NCBI GenBank assembly: GCA_050731755.1
Contig: JBOHPP010000068.1
Location: 1-9,789, forward strand
DNA length: 9,789 nucleotides
Direction of reading: 5' to 3'
From: JBOHPP01 sp050731755
GTDB taxonomy: Bacteria; Methylomirabilota; Methylomirabilia; Rokubacteriales; CSP1-6
The position numbers and the translations under genes are program-made. This document shows, one piece after another, positions 6,191-9,789 of the stretch; positions within the stretch are counted from its first letter, which is position 1, and every line of letters starts with the position of its first letter. The notes below the pieces were generated by a model. The model saw only the letters and a program-made list of their open reading frames with translations. It had not been told where the DNA came from and did not search any database.

Positions 6191-6603
6191 ATCCCGCCGC
6201 CACCGAGGCCGAGCTGCGCGTGCTGATGGCGCAGGCCGTCTTCGCCCGCGATCACGGGTTCCGGGTTCACGCGGTCGGCGACGGCGAATGTACCGTGCAC
6301 GTTCCATTCACGCCGGCGCTGGAACGCCCGGGCGGGGTGGTCGGCGGCCCGGCCTTCATGGCCGCTGCCGACGTGACCATGTGGCTGGCCATCCTGAGCC
6401 GGCTCGGGCCAGCCGACATGTCGGTGACGGCCGATCTGAAGACGACGTTCCTCAGCGCCGCCCGCCGGGAAGACTTCTACTGCACGGCCCGTGTGTTGAA
6501 GCTGGGACGGCGGCTGATCTACGGCCTGGCCGAATGCGTCAGCGGCGACGGCCGGCTGCTGACCCACCACACCGTCACCTACGCGCGGCCGGAGGAATCA
6601 TGA
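6187..6603 (+). CDS. PaaI-like hotdog-fold thioesterase
   Basis: The protein has 138 residues, normal for a single hotdog domain, and starts at an ATG overlapping the DinB stop. It shows the fold pattern: an N-terminal helix, strands DHGFRVHAVGDGECTVHVPF, the central-helix entry RPGGVVGGPAFMAAADVTMW (47-66), then TADLKTTFLSAARREDFYC, ARVLKLGRRLIYGLAEC and a last strand TVTYARPEES. In PaaI-type enzymes the helix start carries the HGG or equivalent active-site loop and an acidic residue in the helix (here Asp62). Here PGGVVGG replaces HGG, so the catalytic details may differ. It likely hydrolyses an acyl-CoA thioester in the cytoplasm; the substrate is unknown. Its TGA lies inside the first bases of repeat copy B, so its C-terminus may have been set by that insertion. 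Confidence 0.8.
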   Translation: MNPAATEAELRVLMAQAVFARDHGFRVHAVGDGECTVHVPFTPALERPGGVVGGPAFMAAADVTMWLAILSRLGPADMSVTADLKTTFLSAARREDFYCTARVLKLGRRLIYGLAECVSGDGRLLTHHTVTYARPEES

Positions 6604-6662
6604 ACTTGGAGGGGGCAGCGACCGCCCCCTCCAAACCTCCCCGTTCGCGCGGGGTGCTACCA
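6600..6662. repeat. Palindromic repeat element, copy B, between convergent genes
   Basis: The element is 63 bp, starting ATGAAC and ending with the 18 bases shared with copy A (6645-6662). It folds into two hairpins (see the next entry). The TGA of the thioesterase (6601-6603) sits in its left end and the TAG of sodC on the minus strand (6657-6659) in its right end, so it occupies essentially the whole intergenic space. With only two copies visible, the exact ends are uncertain by a few bases. Confidence 0.7.
6606..6654. terminator. Double hairpin, possible bidirectional terminator
   Basis: TTGGAGGGGGC (6606-6616) pairs with GCCCCCTCCAA (6624-6634) across a 7-base loop, an 11-bp perfect stem. 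CCCCG (6639-6643) and CGGGG (6650-6654) form a second 5-bp stem. The position between convergent operons suits a bidirectional terminator. Neither strand has a real U-run after the stem, so termination may be weak, or the role may be to block 3' exonucleases. Confidence 0.5.
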
Positions 6663-7223
6663 CAGTTGCACTGACCGGGCCGACGCCGTGGCTCCCGGGC
6701 GCGAGCGCTCGATGACGCCGCAGGCGATGCGCGCGCCGCTGTTGCCGGTGGGATCCGTCTTGAAGTCGTCCGGCGCCCCGTGCACGACGAGGGCGCTGCC
6801 GTCGGCGTCGAGGATCGAGGTCGGGCCGGCGGCCAGTGTCACACGCTCCGTCATCGTCTCCAGGCGACCGTTGCCGTCGCCGTCCACCCGGATGTTCGGC
6901 AGGTCGCCGGCGTGCGGACCCTGCGGGTTCTGCAGGCCATGCTGCCGCTGGCCCGGGTTGAAATGCTCGCCGGCCGACGTGAATCCCGGCGGCTCGCACT
7001 TGCCCACGTCGTGGATGTGCACGCCTTTGTCGCCCTGGGGCAGGCCGCGCACCTCGACGAGGATGCGCACGCCGCCGCTCACCCCGGTCAGCGTCGCCGT
7101 GCCGACGGACTGGCCCTGCGTGTTTCTCAGCTCGGCGGTGGCGGTGCCCCCCGACGGCCGCAGCACGCCCGCGCACCCTGCGGCCAGGAGGATGATTCCG
7201 ACGACCTGGACCCGAGAGTTCAT
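6657..7223 (-). CDS. sodC: Cu/Zn superoxide dismutase, predicted lipoprotein
   Basis: The protein has 188 residues. The ATG (7223-7221) follows GGGAGG by five bases and overlaps the cytochrome stop as ATGA. An N-terminal hydrophobic stretch ends in LLAAGC, a plausible lipobox with Cys17 as the lipidated residue (Ala at -3 is less usual than Leu). All expected metal and catalytic residues are present by pattern: copper ligands His69, His71, His87, His148; zinc ligands His87, His95, His104, Asp107; the disulphide pair Cys76/Cys168; the active-site arginine Arg165 in GNSGARIACGVI. It should convert superoxide to peroxide and oxygen in the periplasm, anchored to a membrane. A 17-residue tail (ERSRPGATASARSVQLW) follows the conserved end, and its stop lies in repeat copy B. 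It is last in the minus-strand operon. Confidence 0.93.
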   Translation of the reverse strand: MNSRVQVVGIILLAAGCAGVLRPSGGTATAELRNTQGQSVGTATLTGVSGGVRILVEVRGLPQGDKGVHIHDVGKCEPPGFTSAGEHFNPGQRQHGLQNPQGPHAGDLPNIRVDGDGNGRLETMTERVTLAAGPTSILDADGSALVVHGAPDDFKTDPTGNSGARIACGVIERSRPGATASARSVQLW

Positions 7224-7990
7224 CGCTGCCTCCCACGCTGGTGGTGGCGCACCACGTGCCACCCAGCGCGCTCATCGTCGGTGACTTCGGGCCCGCCCCC
7301 GAGCGAGTCGACATAGTAGGCGAGGTCCCACAACTCGGCGTCTTCCAGGATGAGATGGTAGGAGGGCATCGGAGTACCGTCGAGACCGGTCACGATGGCC
7401 CGGACGATGTCCTGCGGCACCGGGCCGCTCTTGAAAGGTCGCCGGGTGAGATCGGAGGGCTTGATCTTGAGATCTTTGGCGGATGGTCCGTCACCGCGCC
7501 CTTGGCGGCCGTGGCACTCGAAGCACTCCGCCTTGTCGTACACCTGACGCCCCCGCGCGATCGCGTCCGCGGTCCGGGGCGGCGCCGGCGGAATGGCCAG
7601 CGGCGTGGAGACCGGTGCGGCGGCGAATCTCGGCGACAAGCTCTTGATGTAGGCGACGACAGCGTCCAGTTCCGCCTGGCTCAGATGGTCCTGAGGCACC
7701 ATGCCGGTGCCCGGGAGCCCCACGACGATGCTGCGCTTCAGGTCATCGTCGGTGGGCAGCTGGCCGGAGCCGGTCGAGCGAATCTTGTAGCGGCCGCTGG
7801 TGAAGTCGCGCGGCAGCGTGGCGAAGTGGTGGGTCGCGTGGCCACGGCCGTCGCCGCTCACCCCGTGACAGACGGCGCAGTTGTCTTCGTAGACGCGCCG
7901 GCCGAGCGCCGGATCGCCTGCCTGCCCGGGGGCGGTCGCGGCGGCGGCCAACAGCCCGCCCGTCGCCAGGATCGCCACCCCGGGGCGCAT
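7220..7990 (-). CDS. Di-haem c-type cytochrome, periplasmic
   Basis: The protein has 256 residues. It has a signal peptide (M1 to about A24, APGQA) and two cytochrome c domains. Domain one has CAVCH (38-42) with Met97 in GLPGTGMVP as likely axial ligand. Domain two has CFECH (156-160) with Met208 in GLDGTPMPSY. A Pro/Ala-rich linker (about 122-140) separates them. The pattern NCAVCHGVSGDGRG resembles electron-transfer cytochromes of oxidase, cbb3-like or alcohol-dehydrogenase systems. The start at 7990 is eight bases after the cupredoxin stop, without a strong ribosome-binding site. The stop overlaps the sodC ATG. A His-rich tail (GWHVVRHHQRGRQR) ends the protein. It should carry electrons in the periplasm; the partner is unknown, with the adjacent cupredoxin an obvious candidate. 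Confidence 0.88.
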   Translation of the reverse strand: MRPGVAILATGGLLAAAATAPGQAGDPALGRRVYEDNCAVCHGVSGDGRGHATHHFATLPRDFTSGRYKIRSTGSGQLPTDDDLKRSIVVGLPGTGMVPQDHLSQAELDAVVAYIKSLSPRFAAAPVSTPLAIPPAPPRTADAIARGRQVYDKAECFECHGRQGRGDGPSAKDLKIKPSDLTRRPFKSGPVPQDIVRAIVTGLDGTPMPSYHLILEDAELWDLAYYVDSLGGGPEVTDDERAGWHVVRHHQRGRQR

Positions 7991-7998
7991 GCCAGAGG

Positions 7999-8367
7999 CT
8001 AGTCGAGGACCACGAACTGCCCCACCACGTGAGCCGGGTGGAGATGGCACTTGATGGGGAAGATCCCGCTCTTGTCCGCCGTGAAGCTGATGTCCTTGGT
8101 CTTGTTGCCGTCGACGACTTCCTTGACCGCGAAGGCGGCAATCTCGTAGCCGTGCTCCTCGGCGTGACGGTTGATGAGCTTCAGCTTGACGACGTCGCCC
8201 TTCTTGGCCACCACCGAGGCAGGCTCCCAGATCTTGACCCCTTGCGGGGTTTCGATGTTGACGATGGTCAGCACGATCTCGCCCGCGCCGGCCACCACCG
8301 CCGAGGCAGCAAAGAGCGCGCACGCCGCGAGCCACGCCGAGAAGCCGCGCCAATGACGCAGGATCAT
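7999..8367 (-). CDS. Small periplasmic cupredoxin
   Basis: The protein has 122 residues. The ATG is preceded by AAGGAGG with a 6-base spacer, the best ribosome-binding site of this operon, and overlaps the stop of the M20 gene as ATGA. The signal peptide covers about residues 1-28 (WLAACALFAASAVVAGAG). The mature beta-barrel domain has the cupredoxin pattern: VVKLKLINRHAEEHGYEI with His72 as the likely first copper ligand, TADKSGIFPIKCHLHPAHVV with Cys107 and His110 (His113 a possible extra ligand), and a closing GQFVVLD strand. No CuA Cys pair is present, so a mononuclear type-1-like copper site is expected. The usual axial Met is not evident, which makes the site chemistry unusual. It probably shuttles electrons or handles copper alongside the cytochrome c and SodC encoded next to it. 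Confidence 0.82.
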   Translation of the reverse strand: MILRHWRGFSAWLAACALFAASAVVAGAGEIVLTIVNIETPQGVKIWEPASVVAKKGDVVKLKLINRHAEEHGYEIAAFAVKEVVDGNKTKDISFTADKSGIFPIKCHLHPAHVVGQFVVLD

Positions 8368-9560
8368 GGGTGTCCTCCTTGGCGGAAGTCGTCCTTGGCT
8401 CGCCGGAGGGCTTCCGGCCAGGCCAGCAGATCGAGCGCGGTCATCGCCAGGGTCTTGGCCCCCGCCATGATTCCCGCCCGAGCCAGCGGCGAGCGGGCCC
8501 ACTCGGCGAACTCCCGCGAATGCCCGGGCACCCCGTCGGGGGAGATGCGGATGTAGGGATGGATGGTGGGAATGGCCTGGCTGACGTTGCCGCAATCGGT
8601 CGACCCGTACCCGGCCTGGCCGTCGTCGGGATCCTCGGGGAAGTCGATGCGAGCGAGGTTCTCCGCGAACAGACCGGCCATCGTGGAGTTGGGCCGGAGC
8701 GGCTCGTGGATGACGGAGTCGGCGATGACCTTGACCGTGCACCCGGTGGCGACGGCCGCGCCGTCGGCGCAGGCCTGGAACCGCCGGAGCAGCTCGTAAC
8801 AGTACTCCTTGTCCAGCGACCGTAGATAAAACTCGGCGCTCGTGTACTCGGGGATGATGTTGGGCTTGGCGCCGCCGTTGGTGATGACGCCATGGACACG
8901 CGCGTCGGGGCGGAGGTGCTGGCGCATGGCGTCCAGGCTTACGAAGAGCTGGATCACCGCGTTCAACGCGTTGACGCCCCGCCAGGGCCAGGACGACGCG
9001 TGGGCGGCCCGGCCGAAGAACTCCGCCTTGGCCTTGATGATGCCGAGGCTCGGGCGCCATACCTGCGTGCCGCAGCGGCCGTGGATCATCATGGCCGCGT
9101 CGCCGTCCCGGAACACGCCGGCTTCCATCAGACGAACCTTGCCGGCGCCGCCCTCCTCGGCCGGAGTCCCGATCACCTGGATGCGACCGGCGAAGGGCAA
9201 AGTGCCGAGCGCGCCGGCCAGGGCGGCCCCGGCACCGGCGCCGGCGGCGGCGATGACGTTGTGGCCGCAGGCGTGGCCGATGCCAGGCAGCGCGTCGTAC
9301 TCGCACATGATGGCGATGGTCGGGCCCGCCCCCTGGCCGGGGATCGTGGCCCGGAACGCGGTGGGCAGGCCGCCCACGCCACGCTCCACGCGGGCGCCGT
9401 GCTTCTCGAGAAACTCCGTGAGCCAGGCGTGGGCCTGCTGCTCCTCGAAGGCCAGCTCGGGGTGGTCGTGAATCCGGTGGGAGAGCTGCTCCAGCTCCTC
9501 GGCGAGCCCGTCGACGGCCTCGCCGACCTTGGCCTTGAGGGGATCGGCGGACGTGCTCAT
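8364..9560 (-). CDS. M20-family amidohydrolase (PM20D2/ACY1L2-like)
   Basis: The protein has 398 residues, normal for M20D-type peptidases. Motifs run in order: HDHPELAFEE (31-40), CEYDALPGIGHACGHN (86-101), GTPAEEGGAGK (131-141) and MMIHGRCG with His160. A dimerisation-type domain with AEFFGRAAHASSWPW and NALNAVIQLF follows, then a C-terminal STDCGNVSQAIPTIHPYI segment and GHSREF (346-351). Cys98, His100, Glu136, His160 and His347 are likely metal ligands by family analogy, with Glu135 as the probable general base. Relatives remove amino acids from N-acyl or aminobenzoyl conjugates or cleave unusual dipeptides. No signal peptide is seen, so it is cytoplasmic. Its ATG overlaps the stop of a paralogue upstream and its stop overlaps the cupredoxin start, placing hydrolases and periplasmic redox proteins in one transcript. 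The substrate is unknown. Confidence 0.9.
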   Translation of the reverse strand: MSTSADPLKAKVGEAVDGLAEELEQLSHRIHDHPELAFEEQQAHAWLTEFLEKHGARVERGVGGLPTAFRATIPGQGAGPTIAIMCEYDALPGIGHACGHNVIAAAGAGAGAALAGALGTLPFAGRIQVIGTPAEEGGAGKVRLMEAGVFRDGDAAMMIHGRCGTQVWRPSLGIIKAKAEFFGRAAHASSWPWRGVNALNAVIQLFVSLDAMRQHLRPDARVHGVITNGGAKPNIIPEYTSAEFYLRSLDKEYCYELLRRFQACADGAAVATGCTVKVIADSVIHEPLRPNSTMAGLFAENLARIDFPEDPDDGQAGYGSTDCGNVSQAIPTIHPYIRISPDGVPGHSREFAEWARSPLARAGIMAGAKTLAMTALDLLAWPEALRRAKDDFRQGGHP

Positions 9561-9789
9561 CGCGCGGCCTTGAACTCCTGCTGCGCCTTGGCCAGCAGCG
9601 CGGGTTCGGTGAGGAGGTCGAGGGTTGTCATGGCCATCGTCTTGGCGGCGATGAGCATCCCCTCGCGGGCCAGGGGACCGGCCGCCGCCGCCTCGAAGGC
9701 CCGCGAATGGATCGGCGTCCCATCGGGAGCGATCTTGACGTAGGGCTGGATGGTGGGCACGACCTGGCTCACGTTGCCCACGTCCGAGG
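9557..9789 (-). CDS. M20-family amidohydrolase, C-terminal end (5' part outside window)
   Basis: Only about 76 residues are visible and the frame runs off the window edge. The GTG at 9781 is internal, since SD precedes it and matches the paralogue motif STDCGNVSQ. The fragment reads SDVGNVSQVVPTIQPYVKIA, then PDGTPIHSRAF, then GPLAREGMLIAAKTMAMTTLDLLTEPALLAKAQQEF. It lines up along its length with the C-terminal end of the next M20 gene (TDCGNVSQAIPTIHPYIRIS and following), so the two are tandem paralogues. The conserved C-terminal His is kept (PIHSRAF). The TGA overlaps the ATG of the second M20 gene by four bases. The promoter of the operon must lie upstream, beyond the window. Confidence 0.88.
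   Translation of the reverse strand, partial: SDVGNVSQVVPTIQPYVKIAPDGTPIHSRAFEAAAAGPLAREGMLIAAKTMAMTTLDLLTEPALLAKAQQEFKAAR

Noticed and set aside
7241..8002. Plus-strand open frame opposite the cytochrome c gene
   Set aside because: The minus strand has two CxxCH motifs, a signal peptide and coupled neighbours; the plus-strand translation resembles nothing known.

Overview
This is a very GC-rich bacterial window with tight gene packing and many 4-base ATGA or GTGA stop/start overlaps. Tat, lipoprotein and Sec-type signals, periplasmic c-type cytochrome and cupredoxin genes and a GldG-type ABC gene point to an aerobic, probably environmental Gram-negative bacterium. The style resembles metagenomic lineages such as Rokubacteria/Methylomirabilota, but that is a low-confidence impression and no phylogenetic marker is present.

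Layout. The plus strand runs from 1 to about 6603. First come the 3' end of a GldG-like ABC-transport auxiliary gene and a translationally coupled DUF4340-like membrane-anchored gene (to 873). Next is a Tat-exported cyclase-family hydrolase (1043-2146), followed by a strong GC hairpin (2172-2199). Then come the azlC-azlD amino-acid exporter pair (2159-3207) and a two-domain ThyX-like protein (3224-4885). A short promoter/operator-like region leads into a TetR-type regulator, a DinB-fold protein and a hotdog thioesterase (5010-6603), which look like one operon. The minus strand from 9789 down to 6657 reads as a second operon: M20 hydrolase (partial), M20 hydrolase, small cupredoxin, di-haem cytochrome c, Cu/Zn superoxide dismutase. 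Three of its four junctions are ATGA overlaps and the fourth is an 8-base gap.

Most notable signal. A hairpin-forming repeat of about 63 bp occurs twice. Copy B (6600-6662) fills the gap between the two convergent operons, and its ends carry the stop codons of both flanking genes. Copy A (3395-3500) lies in frame inside the thyX-like gene with its 5' part tandemly duplicated (2 x 42 bp), adding a Gly/Pro-rich segment of about 36 residues. Both copies start with an A/GTGAAC block, hold a G-run/C-run hairpin and end with the same 18 bases. This looks like a small palindromic element able to sit in intergenic DNA or inside an open reading frame.

How the genes may work together. The minus-strand operon couples amidohydrolases, predicted cytoplasmic, with periplasmic copper and haem electron carriers and an anchored SodC. 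The TetR-DinB-hotdog operon may be autoregulated through an ATTGG-TCGC-CCAAT inverted repeat. These functional links are inferred from gene order; the individual family assignments rest on visible motifs.
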